Source: Gammaproteobacteria bacterium (GTDB lineage: Bacteria > Pseudomonadota > Gammaproteobacteria > Chromatiales > Chromatiaceae). From it: a stretch of DNA of 6,438 bases. The stretch lies in the NCBI GenBank assembly GCA_030625445.1, contig DAOUQU010000099.1:1-6438 (forward strand). Reading direction: 5' to 3'. The translations under genes and the position numbers were made by a program. The notes below the pieces were generated by a model. The model saw only the letters and a list, made by a program, of their open reading frames with translations. It did not search any database and was not told the DNA's origin. The number at the start of each line of letters is the position of its first letter. Position 1 is the stretch's first letter. This document shows positions 1-5,106 of this stretch, one piece after another.

Positions 1-1
1 A

Positions 2-1837
2 GAGCCATCAGAACTGATAGAGACGCAGGGGCCGCCCGAGTTCGGGCTTGTCTCCGGAACAAAGCTGATGTATGTCACCAACACTGACAGCGATCTCTTT
101 TTTGACAATGACGACAAGAATTTCTATTTTCTGACGGCGGGCCGCTGGTTCCGATCGGAGAATCTGCAGGGGCCCTGGAAGGCGGCATCAGCAGATCTGC
201 CGGAGGAGTTTGCAAAAATACCGGAAGATCACAAGAAAAACGATGTGCTCAGTGCGATTCCCGGTACTCCGGATGCAGAAGCAGCGGTGCTGCTGGCATC
301 GGTTCCGCAGAAGGCGACTGTGAGCCGCAAGGATACGACCACGGAGGTTGACTACGAGGGAGAGCCGGAATTCGTGGAGATCAAAGGAACCACTCCATCG
401 GTCTCCTACGCCATCAACTCGCCCAACGATGTCTTTCTGGTCTCCGGCCTCTACTATGCGCTTGTCGATGGCGTCTGGTTCGTTGCCAGTGACCCAAATG
501 GTCCCTGGGCGGTAGCGACAGAAGTCGATGAAGCGATCTATTCCATCCCTGAAGATAGTCCGAAGTACAACGCGACCTATGTGCGTGTCTATGACTCTAC
601 ACCGGACAACGTGGTGGTGGGTTATACCTCCGGCTACTCCGGCAGCTACGTGGCGGCAACCGGCGTGCTGATGTTCGGCCTGGGTCTGTGGGCTGGAAGT
701 TACTGGGGGAATAATCGCTATTACGGTTATCACTACCGTCCCCATTTCTACGGGTATGGCTGCGGCATGCGCTATCGTTATGGACATGGCTATTATAGGG
801 GCGGGCGGCCCCGGCACTACGGACCCTATGGCGGTATAGGCGGTAGAGCGGGCTACAATCCCAGGACAGGGCGCTACTACCGCGGCGGCTATGCCAGAGG
901 CCCCTATGGAAGCGCCTTTTCTCGCTCCTCCTATAGTCCTTATTCAAACCGTCGTATATCACGTGCGGGAGTCAGGACGCCTTATGGCTCCTGGGGCAAA
1001 TCCGTTTCCAGAAAGAGCAACAACTGGGCAAAGGCAGGCCAGCGTTCACGCGGAGGAAAAACTATCGCCGGGGCCAGAGGTCCGGGTGGAAGGGCTGCCA
1101 AAGGGAAGAACAATCTTTTTGTTGGCAAGAATGGCGGTGTCTATCGTCACGATGGCAAGAACTGGTCGAAGAACAGTGGCAAAAATGGCTGGAAAAAGAC
1201 CGATATGAAACTTGATTCAAAAGACCGGAAGGCAATCCAGGATCGCAAGAGAAGTGCGGGAGTAAAGGATCGAAACAAGGGAAAACTGGCGGACAACAAG
1301 AAGCTCAAAGATCGCAAGGGAGGAGCGGCAGGGTTGAAAGATCGCAAGGGCAGTGCCGGAATCAAGGACCGCAAGGCCGGAACCGCAGCTCTCAAAGATC
1401 GTAAAGGGGGTGCCGGGGTCAAGGATCGCAAGGCGGGAGCTGGCGCATTAAAAGATAAGAAGGGAAAAGTCGCGGCGAAAAAGCCCGTCAAGCAGAAGTC
1501 CAAAGCCGCAACCAAGGCCAAGCCGAAGGCGGCCGCAAAGGCAAAACCAAAAGCTAGGGCCAAGCCAAAAGCGGCCGCAAAAGCAAAGCCAAAGGCTGCA
1601 GCGAAGAAAAAAGCGCCTGCCCGCAAGACAACGAAAAAGGCAGCCCCCAAGAAGTACGCTTCCAGCAAGAACAAGAAGCGCAGCGGTTCAACGAAGAGCA
1701 ACCTCAATCGCTCTCACAAAACACGCTCAAGCGGCAACAAGCGCGCCTCCTCAAGCAGCAGAAACCGCAGCAGCGGTCGGAGTGGCGGTGGCGGCCGCAG
1801 TAGGGGCGGTGGTGGAAGAGGCGGCGGAAGACGTTAA
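2..1837 (+). CDS. GPW-module protein with Gly/Tyr-rich core and long histone-like basic tail (5' truncated)
   Basis: The frame is open from base 2 (EPSELIETQGPPEFGLVSG...) through the first internal ATG at 68, so the gene starts upstream of the window; 611 residues are visible. Two similar modules lie near nt 80-270 and 420-575. Both follow the pattern Y-x2-L-x2-G-x-WF...GPW...IPED, which suggests an internal duplication. A hydrophobic stretch (nt 647-703, YVAATGVLMFGLGLWAG) could be a membrane segment. A Gly/Tyr/Arg-rich region follows (to about nt 1000), then a VYRHDGKNW motif near nt 1130-1165 like the C-terminal 'DGnVYr..W' motif of related hypothetical proteins. From about nt 1190 to the end the protein is strongly basic: nine DRK-type repeats, an AKPKA block, then a Ser/Arg/Gly tail ending RGGGRR. 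I recognise the GPW-module type from many proteobacterial hypothetical proteins, but no function is established. The basic tail suggests binding to nucleic acid or another polyanion, which is inference only. Confidence 0.9.
   Translation, partial: EPSELIETQGPPEFGLVSGTKLMYVTNTDSDLFFDNDDKNFYFLTAGRWFRSENLQGPWKAASADLPEEFAKIPEDHKKNDVLSAIPGTPDAEAAVLLASVPQKATVSRKDTTTEVDYEGEPEFVEIKGTTPSVSYAINSPNDVFLVSGLYYALVDGVWFVASDPNGPWAVATEVDEAIYSIPEDSPKYNATYVRVYDSTPDNVVVGYTSGYSGSYVAATGVLMFGLGLWAGSYWGNNRYYGYHYRPHFYGYGCGMRYRYGHGYYRGGRPRHYGPYGGIGGRAGYNPRTGRYYRGGYARGPYGSAFSRSSYSPYSNRRISRAGVRTPYGSWGKSVSRKSNNWAKAGQRSRGGKTIAGARGPGGRAAKGKNNLFVGKNGGVYRHDGKNWSKNSGKNGWKKTDMKLDSKDRKAIQDRKRSAGVKDRNKGKLADNKKLKDRKGGAAGLKDRKGSAGIKDRKAGTAALKDRKGGAGVKDRKAGAGALKDKKGKVAAKKPVKQKSKAATKAKPKAAAKAKPKARAKPKAAAKAKPKAAAKKKAPARKTTKKAAPKKYASSKNKKRSGSTKSNLNRSHKTRSSGNKRASSSSRNRSSGRSGGGGRSRGGGGRGGGRR
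1220..1462 (+). repeat. In-frame KDRK repeat array
   Basis: Nine copies of a K-D-R-K tetrad (variants QDRK, KDRN, KDKK) are spaced mostly 9-10 residues apart by Gly/Ala-rich linkers such as LKDRKGGAAG and VKDRKAGAGA. The copies differ at synonymous positions (gatcgc, gaccgc, gatcgt), so the array is not a very recent DNA duplication. It forms the first half of the basic tail of the gene at 2-1837. Confidence 0.85.
1513..1618 (+). repeat. In-frame AKPKAAA repeat, histone-H1-like
   Basis: Four copies of the unit (K)AKPKA(A/R)A follow one another, then a KKKAPARK stretch. The composition is almost only Lys, Ala and Pro. This matches the low-complexity tails of eukaryotic histone H1 and of bacterial H1-like proteins such as AlgP. 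Here it is attached to an otherwise unrelated GPW-module protein. Confidence 0.8.
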
Positions 1838-1893
1838 TTGATATTGCCAATTGCTCGCGGCCGAAGGTCAAAACCTGTCAGGAGATTTGTTTA

Positions 1894-2084
1894 GGCTCTG
1901 TCTGCGTTAAGTGTTGGCATGAGCATGTGGCAGGTTTGCATCTCTTTTCAATCGTGGTCAGATGACCACTCCTACGTTTGGTATCAGCACTTCCTGTAGG
2001 AGCGGCCTTCTGGCCGCGAAATAGAGGCCGTCAGACAGGTGATTATTAAGAATCTACCGACCAACACTTAACGCAGACAGAGCC
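1894..2084. mobile_element. 191-bp non-coding MITE-like element with perfect 24-bp TIRs and 8-bp target duplication
   Basis: The ends 1894-1917 and 2061-2084 are perfect reverse complements (left end begins GGCTCTGTCTGCGTTAAG). Immediately outside lie identical octamers TTTGTTTA at 1886-1893 and 2085-2092, a clean target-site duplication. No credible ORF lies between, so the element is non-autonomous. An 8-bp duplication and a GGCTCTGT terminus are compatible with ends of the IS6 or IS1595 families, but I cannot assign the parent transposase. The interior carries a REP hairpin pair (1952-2019). The element separates a plus-strand gene ending at 1837 from a minus-strand gene ending at 2090, so it sits in a convergent gap where insertion is harmless. 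Confidence 0.88.
1952..2019. repeat. Inverted REP pair (BIME-like) inside the first element
   Basis: Two 24-nt arms, 1952-1975 and 1996-2019, are imperfect inverted copies separated by 20 nt. Each is itself a hairpin: left GTGGTCA-GA-TGACCAC, right GCGGCC-TTCT-GGCCGC. Each has GTAGGAG at its foot facing the spacer. A GTAG tetranucleotide next to a short hairpin is the hallmark of REP sequences processed by REP-associated tyrosine transposases (RAYTs); no RAYT gene is in this window. Confidence 0.82.
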
Positions 2085-2089
2085 TTTGT

Positions 2090-2404
2090 TTATGCATTTT
2101 CTTTCTGCGGTTTAGCGCCTGGTTTTTTTCTCGAGGAAAGTAATTGACTGACAAGCGGCAAAGCTCTGGTCAGCAAAGGTATCAGCAGGTTTTCCTGTTT
2201 GACCCGGGTAAGGGCAACCGGCGCAAGGGCAAACAGCGATGATTTCAGATCGCCCTTGCCAAGATAGTGCAGGGAGGCGCTGATATCGAGATCTTCGTCC
2301 ACCCGCCTTAACCTGGCCTTGGCTTCATCAAGATCAACTCTGGCTTTGCGGCGCTTTCCACTGACCACATTGGAGAAGTTCTCCCTGGCCTGTTTGCGGT
2401 TCAC
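2090..2404 (-). CDS. YqjK-like small basic protein, third gene of the DUF883/YqjE operon
   Basis: I choose the GTG at 2404 as start. It overlaps the TGA stop of the upstream gene in a GTGA junction, has AAAAAGG 7 nt upstream, and yields MNRKQARENFSNVV (104 residues). A longer reading from 2524 would only add out-of-frame sequence of the preceding gene. The protein is soluble-looking, basic and helical: a charged stretch (about residues 16-40, KRRKARVDLDEAKARLRRVD), a more hydrophobic middle and amphipathic region (about 55-90), and a Lys-rich end (SSRKKPGAKPQKENA). Position after a DUF883 and a YqjE-like gene matches the E. coli yqjD-yqjE-yqjK order, hence the name, but similarity to YqjK itself is weak by eye. 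Function unknown. The stop codon lies inside the target duplication of the neighbouring mobile element. Confidence 0.72.
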   Translation of the reverse strand: MNRKQARENFSNVVSGKRRKARVDLDEAKARLRRVDEDLDISASLHYLGKGDLKSSLFALAPVALTRVKQENLLIPLLTRALPLVSQLLSSRKKPGAKPQKENA

Positions 2405-2679
2405 CGTGAGACCTTTTTGGCAATCACTGCCGCAACTGCTGCAAGAATCAGTGCGAATAGTGAGATCAGCATGGACGCAGCAGGGGGGGAGACGATTGTA
2501 ATCAGGAGTTGGTAGACTCCCCACAGGAAACTGCTGCTGGCAACGAGGATAAAGACCGTAGCAAGAATAATAAAAGCCATGCCCCAGCCAACGCGGATGC
2601 TGGCCGTTTTCAGCGTACGGCCTTCCGCTTCCATCAGGTCAAGGAAGGCGATCACAAAATCAGAGAGTGTTGTTTTCAT
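2401..2679 (-). CDS. YqjE-like two-helix membrane protein (phage-holin-like superfamily)
   Basis: A 92-residue protein (MKTTLSDFVIAFLDLMEAEG...). A short amphipathic N-terminus with the acidic pattern 'DLMEAEG' precedes two hydrophobic segments: about residues 31-60 (GWGMAFIILATVFILV...) and 64-86 (SPPAASMLISLFALILAAV), joined by a tight Pro-containing turn and ended by KKVSR. This is the organisation of YqjE and related 'phage holin family' inner-membrane proteins, which in chromosomal operons like this are not thought to be lysis proteins. It starts 12 nt after the stop of the DUF883 gene and overlaps the next gene by 4 nt, so the three are almost certainly co-translated. Family members accompany DUF883 proteins and are linked to stationary-phase or stress expression in E. 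coli; the exact role is unknown. Confidence 0.85.
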   Translation of the reverse strand: MKTTLSDFVIAFLDLMEAEGRTLKTASIRVGWGMAFIILATVFILVASSSFLWGVYQLLITIVSPPAASMLISLFALILAAVAAVIAKKVSR

Positions 2680-2691
2680 CGCTGCTGCTCT

Positions 2692-3018
2692 CTATTTAAC
2701 GATTTTTGAAGCGATATAGCCGATACCAAAGGCGATAGCAATGCTGGCCAATGGATGCCTGCTGACCTCTTCGCCGAGATCCTGGCTCAACTGTTCTCCC
2801 TGGGCGCGGGCCTGCTCAATCTGCAATTTCATGTCGTCCCAGTTCGTATTCTCCTGGAGACTCTCGGTGACTGAATCGGTCGCTTCTTCAACCTTCGATT
2901 CTGTGATTTTTCCAAAGGTTGCAACAAGAGAGGCGACATCGCTGCGTAGTGCGGCGAACTCCTCTTTGAGAGATTCCAAATCCACTGTCTCTTCAGTTGT
3001 ACTCTTTTTTACTGTCAT
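2692..3018 (-). CDS. DUF883 (YqjD/ElaB-like) C-terminally membrane-anchored protein
   Basis: The start is set at the ATG at 3018 because GAGGAG (3026-3031) lies 7 nt upstream; the ATG at 3036 overlaps that site and lacks its own. The 108-residue product has a long charged helical region (about residues 12-85, rich in Glu, Lys, Ser and Gln, coiled-coil-like) followed by the short C-terminal anchor RHPLASIAIAFGIGYIASK (about 88-105). A DUF883 protein has exactly this form: a cytoplasmic helix ending in an R-x-P-...-G tail-anchor. YqjD and ElaB of E. coli bind ribosomes at the inner membrane in stationary phase; transfer of that role here is inference. It is the first gene of a three-gene operon. 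The leader upstream of base 3041 is interrupted by a short mobile element, so the original promoter has been displaced. Confidence 0.85.
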   Translation of the reverse strand: MTVKKSTTEETVDLESLKEEFAALRSDVASLVATFGKITESKVEEATDSVTESLQENTNWDDMKLQIEQARAQGEQLSQDLGEEVSRHPLASIAIAFGIGYIASKIVK

Positions 3019-3025
3019 AACGGCT

Positions 3026-3031
3026 CTCCTC
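3026..3031 (-). promoter_or_regulatory. Ribosome binding site deciding the DUF883 start
   Basis: GAGGAG on the minus strand, 7 nt before the ATG at 3018. It lies inside the reading frame that begins at the ATG at 3036, which argues that translation starts at 3018. Confidence 0.7.
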
Positions 3032-3049
3032 GACATCCTGTATTGAATA

Positions 3050-3196
3050 GTAACTGCTCAATAACTCCATGCATGCGAGTAAAATGCTATCGCATTTCAA
3101 TCGTGGTCAGATGACCACTCCTACATCTGGCGCCACATAAGAACTGTAGGAGCGGTCTTCTGACCGCGATCACGCACGGGGTTATTGAGATGTTAC
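3050..3196. mobile_element. 147-bp MITE-like element with imperfect TIRs and 8-bp target duplication
   Basis: The ends 3050-3068 (GTAACTGCTCAATAACTCC) and 3178-3196 match as reverse complements at 16 of 19 positions. Flanking octamers ATTGAATA at 3042-3049 and 3197-3204 are identical, giving a target duplication of the same size as that of the element at 1894-2084, although the terminal repeats are unrelated to that element's. There is no ORF inside. A REP pair occupies the centre (3101-3169). The insertion lies between the stop of the Met-rich gene (3225) and the DUF883 start (3018), 23 nt from that start on the left side. Confidence 0.75.
3101..3169. repeat. Inverted REP pair (BIME-like) inside the second element
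   Basis: Left arm 3101-3124 is identical to the left arm at 1952-1975, and the identity extends 6 nt further out (TTTCAA), 30 nt in all. Right arm 3146-3169 (GTAGGAGCGGTCTTCTGACC...) differs from 1996-2019 by a paired change that keeps the hairpin stem. The 21-nt spacer differs in sequence from the 20-nt spacer of the other copy. Confidence 0.82.
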
Positions 3197-3224
3197 ATTG
3201 AATAATAGTAACTCCTTAAATCTA

Positions 3225-3740
3225 CTATCTCTTTTTCTGCATTTCGACCAACTCTCTCAGCAGCGCTTCGATGTTGGCGAGATGATTCTCCATCTTTTTC
3301 ATGTGCGCCTGTTTCCTGGCCATCATCTGCTGCTTCATTTGCGGATTCATATGCCCCATTTTACCTCTGCCCATGCGATTTCCCTGGCCTCTGCCCATCA
3401 TCGGCGTCTGACCTCTATTCATCGGCATTTGTCCACTACCCATCGGCCTCTGATTTCTGTTCATCGGCATCTGGCCTGCTCCCATTGGCCGCTGTCCCCT
3501 GTTCATGGGCATCTGCCCAACTGCAAATGGCCTCTGTCCGGCCCCCATTGGCATTTGCCCCATGTATATTGGCTGCTGCCCAACATCCATTGGCATATTG
3601 CCGCTCTGCGGTCCCGATGGAGTTGCAGACTTCTCTACAGCTTTGTTGCCGGCTGCTGCAGGCTGAACCGTCTCTGCTACTGCTGCAAAGGAGAGGGTGC
3701 TTGCCAAAGCAGCCACAGTTGCAATTTTCACTATTTTCAT
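3225..3740 (-). CDS. Secreted methionine-rich heptad-repeat protein
   Basis: 171 residues, not recognised as a named family. The N-terminus MKIVKIATVAALASTLSFAA followed by VAET is a standard Sec signal peptide with likely cleavage after AVA (residue 22). A short Ala/Ser/Pro linker leads to ten tandem seven-residue units (residues 47-116) of consensus G-Q-M/R-P-M-x-x, mostly alternating GQMPMNR and GQRPMGA. Then comes a Gly/Arg/Met stretch with His (GKMGHMNPQMKQQMM) and a helical, coiled-coil-like C-terminus (MENHLANIEALLRELVEMQ). 25 of 171 residues are Met and there is no Cys. Methionine-rich periplasmic segments are known to bind Cu(I) or Ag(I) (CusB/CusF/SilE/CopA-type sites) or to act as oxidant sinks, so metal handling is plausible but unproven. 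GAGG lies 9 nt before the ATG. Its neighbours on the same strand are the protease upstream and the DUF883 operon downstream. Confidence 0.82.
   Translation of the reverse strand: MKIVKIATVAALASTLSFAAVAETVQPAAAGNKAVEKSATPSGPQSGNMPMDVGQQPIYMGQMPMGAGQRPFAVGQMPMNRGQRPMGAGQMPMNRNQRPMGSGQMPMNRGQTPMMGRGQGNRMGRGKMGHMNPQMKQQMMARKQAHMKKMENHLANIEALLRELVEMQKKR
3393..3602 (-). repeat. Ten tandem 21-nt units encoding GQxPMxx heptads
   Basis: Residues 47-116 of the Met-rich protein divide exactly into ten heptads with no gaps. GQMPMNR recurs three times at 14-residue spacing (75, 89, 103), and the units between are GQRPMGA or close variants, so the higher-order period is 42 nt. The first unit (GNMPMDV) and last (GQTPMMG) are the most diverged, as expected for an array that grows from the middle. 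Confidence 0.85.
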
Positions 3741-3833
3741 ATTCTCTAACCTCGTTGATATGGTCTGCCATCGTCAGCAGGATTGAAGCAGATTGATAGC
3801 ATTAACAACCTGCTGGTATTGCTAATTCGTCAC

Positions 3834-4003
3834 TGTTTCCAGGCATATCTTCCGGAAAATGCCGTGAACACATCTGACCCACAGGGACGTGGGAAATGCC
3901 GGTTCCGTCAGGAACATGAACCGGCCATGTGGGCTCGAGTCGGCGTCCCTGCCTCCTACGTTTCCAGCAGATACACCCGAAAACAGTGACTTGCCTGGAA
4001 ACA
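3834..4003. repeat. Fold-rich intergenic block with nested inverted repeats
   Basis: The gene-free gap 3741-4031 contains a 12-bp perfect inverted repeat at its edges (TGTTTCCAGGCA at 3834-3845 and its complement at 3992-4003). Inside it lie CAGGGACG/CGTCCCTG (3882-3889 and 3944-3951), CCCAC/GTGGG (3878-3882 and 3889-3893) and GCCGGTTC/GAACCGGC (3898-3905 and 3918-3925), the last competing with GTTCC/GGAAC (3902-3906 and 3911-3915). I find no matching target duplication and no T-run typical of an intrinsic terminator. It could be an intergenic repeat, a degenerate short element, or a structured leader or terminator between the protease and the Met-rich gene. Confidence 0.5.
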
Positions 4004-4031
4004 TATCAACAAGCTGAATAGTTATAATAAT

Positions 4032-5096
4032 TTAAGGCATGGTAATGCTGATTTCACTGACATTCCCCATGTAAAAACGTTTCACAGTAATGGAGTCGCC
4101 AGCCTCGAGCAGGCTGACTCTCTTCAGTATTTCGCCCTGCTCTTTGTTTGTGGCCAGCGGCACTCCCTCAACTGACATGATCACGTCGCCCCCAAGCAGC
4201 AATTTTTTATCATCGATCATTGCCGGAATGACCCCGCCGTGAACTCCTGCTTCTGCTGATGGTGAATCCAGGGATACTTTCTGCACCAGTACCCCATAGT
4301 TAAACGGATAGCCGATAGCCGTGGCGAGTCGCGGCGTGATGGGAATCGAGGTGATGCCGCTCCAGAAGTGTTTTCCTTTCAGCATCAGTTTACGCGCACT
4401 GTTTGATGTCACCATGAATCCAAGTCCTTCACTTCCACCAGATTTGGTTTCCAGGTGGCTGACAATTCCGATGACTTCGGCGGATGCGTTGAATACCGGA
4501 CCCCCCGAGCTACCCCGGTTGATGGTCGCGTCGGTCTGCAGAAATTCACCACGGGAAAAGGCTTCGCCAAGCTCCTTTCCGCTATAGCGGGCGCTGATAT
4601 GCCCTGCGGTGAGTGTGTGCTTGAAACCATAAGGGTTGGAGATGATAATGACCTCCTCACCGATTTTGATCTTGTCGGAATCGCCAAGCGTTGCAGGCAG
4701 CAGGTTTTCTGGCGGGCTCTCCAGCTTGAGCAAAGCGAGATCGGCCGCAGGCTCCGAGTTGATGACATTCGCGCGAATTTTGCTGCCATCCGGGAGTTCG
4801 ACCAGGACTGCATCGGCTGTCTGAACAATATGGGCGGCAGTCAAAATCCTGCCGTCACTGCTGATAATGACGCCGGAGCCAATACCGGAGCTGGTGACAG
4901 TATCGCCTTTCCTGATCGGAGTGCTGTCGGGGGAGTCGAAGGTATGCAGAACAACAACGGATGCATTGACCTTTGAGAAAAGAGCACTGTAATCCCGGGC
5001 ATTGGCCGCAGTCAGACAGCAGAGGAGCATCAGGCCGATGAGAACCCGGCCGGTTATTAACGGGATCAGGAGTGGGGCAGGCATGAGGCGCGTCAT
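4032..5096 (-). CDS. Trypsin-like (S1C, HtrA/DegP-type) periplasmic serine protease with one PDZ domain
   Basis: I take the ATG at 5096 as start (354 residues). It follows the upstream gene's stop by 10 nt and gives a signal sequence (MTRLMPAPLLIPL...LLCCLTAANA, likely cleaved after ANA). Longer TTG/ATG readings from 5159 or 5153 would overlap the previous gene. In the numbering from 5096 the catalytic triad is His89 (LTAAHIV), Asp119 (AADLALLKL) and Ser197 (NRGSSGGPVF). The oxyanion region and the SNPYGFKHTLTAGHIS segment are typical of HtrA proteases. One PDZ domain follows (about residues 262-354: GVLVQKVSLDSPSAEAGV...LLLGGDVIMSVEGVPL). An inserted loop (HGGVIPAMIDDKKLL) separates the usual 'AEAG' and 'GGDVI' parts, a feature I recall from a subset of single-PDZ S1C proteins. 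DegP and DegQ have two PDZ domains; DegS has one but is membrane-anchored. Predicted role: periplasmic protein quality control. No clear Shine-Dalgarno is visible, which fits coupling to the gene upstream. Confidence 0.93.
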   Translation of the reverse strand: MTRLMPAPLLIPLITGRVLIGLMLLCCLTAANARDYSALFSKVNASVVVLHTFDSPDSTPIRKGDTVTSSGIGSGVIISSDGRILTAAHIVQTADAVLVELPDGSKIRANVINSEPAADLALLKLESPPENLLPATLGDSDKIKIGEEVIIISNPYGFKHTLTAGHISARYSGKELGEAFSRGEFLQTDATINRGSSGGPVFNASAEVIGIVSHLETKSGGSEGLGFMVTSNSARKLMLKGKHFWSGITSIPITPRLATAIGYPFNYGVLVQKVSLDSPSAEAGVHGGVIPAMIDDKKLLLGGDVIMSVEGVPLATNKEQGEILKRVSLLEAGDSITVKRFYMGNVSEISITMP

Positions 5097-5106
5097 CGGG
5101 AGTCGG

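Noticed and set aside
188..817. 209-codon minus-strand ORF opposite the GPW-module gene
   Set aside because: It lies fully antisense to a strongly supported coding region with recognisable modules; its own translation is His/Ile/Val-rich without any domain pattern.
1147..1707. 186-codon minus-strand ORF rich in Phe, Ala, Leu
   Set aside because: It is the mirror of the Lys/Ala repeat tail; the low-complexity Phe/Ala/Leu composition comes from AAG/GCC codons read backward.
2405..2524. Longer N-terminus for the YqjK-like protein starting at 2524
   Set aside because: This would overlap 120 nt of the YqjE-like gene out of frame with a Cys/Pro-rich stretch; the GTG at 2404 has a ribosome site and a GTGA overlap.
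2401..2679. Reading the YqjE-like protein as a prophage holin
   Set aside because: There are no lysin or other phage genes nearby, and the DUF883 and YqjK-like partners fit the chromosomal yqjDEK-type operon.
3198..3749. 183-codon plus-strand ORF with repeated HRHL/HWHLP motifs
   Set aside because: It is antisense to the Met-rich gene, whose signal peptide, ribosome site and regular heptads are convincing; the His/Leu repeats are the complement of the same 21-nt units. It also runs into the second element.
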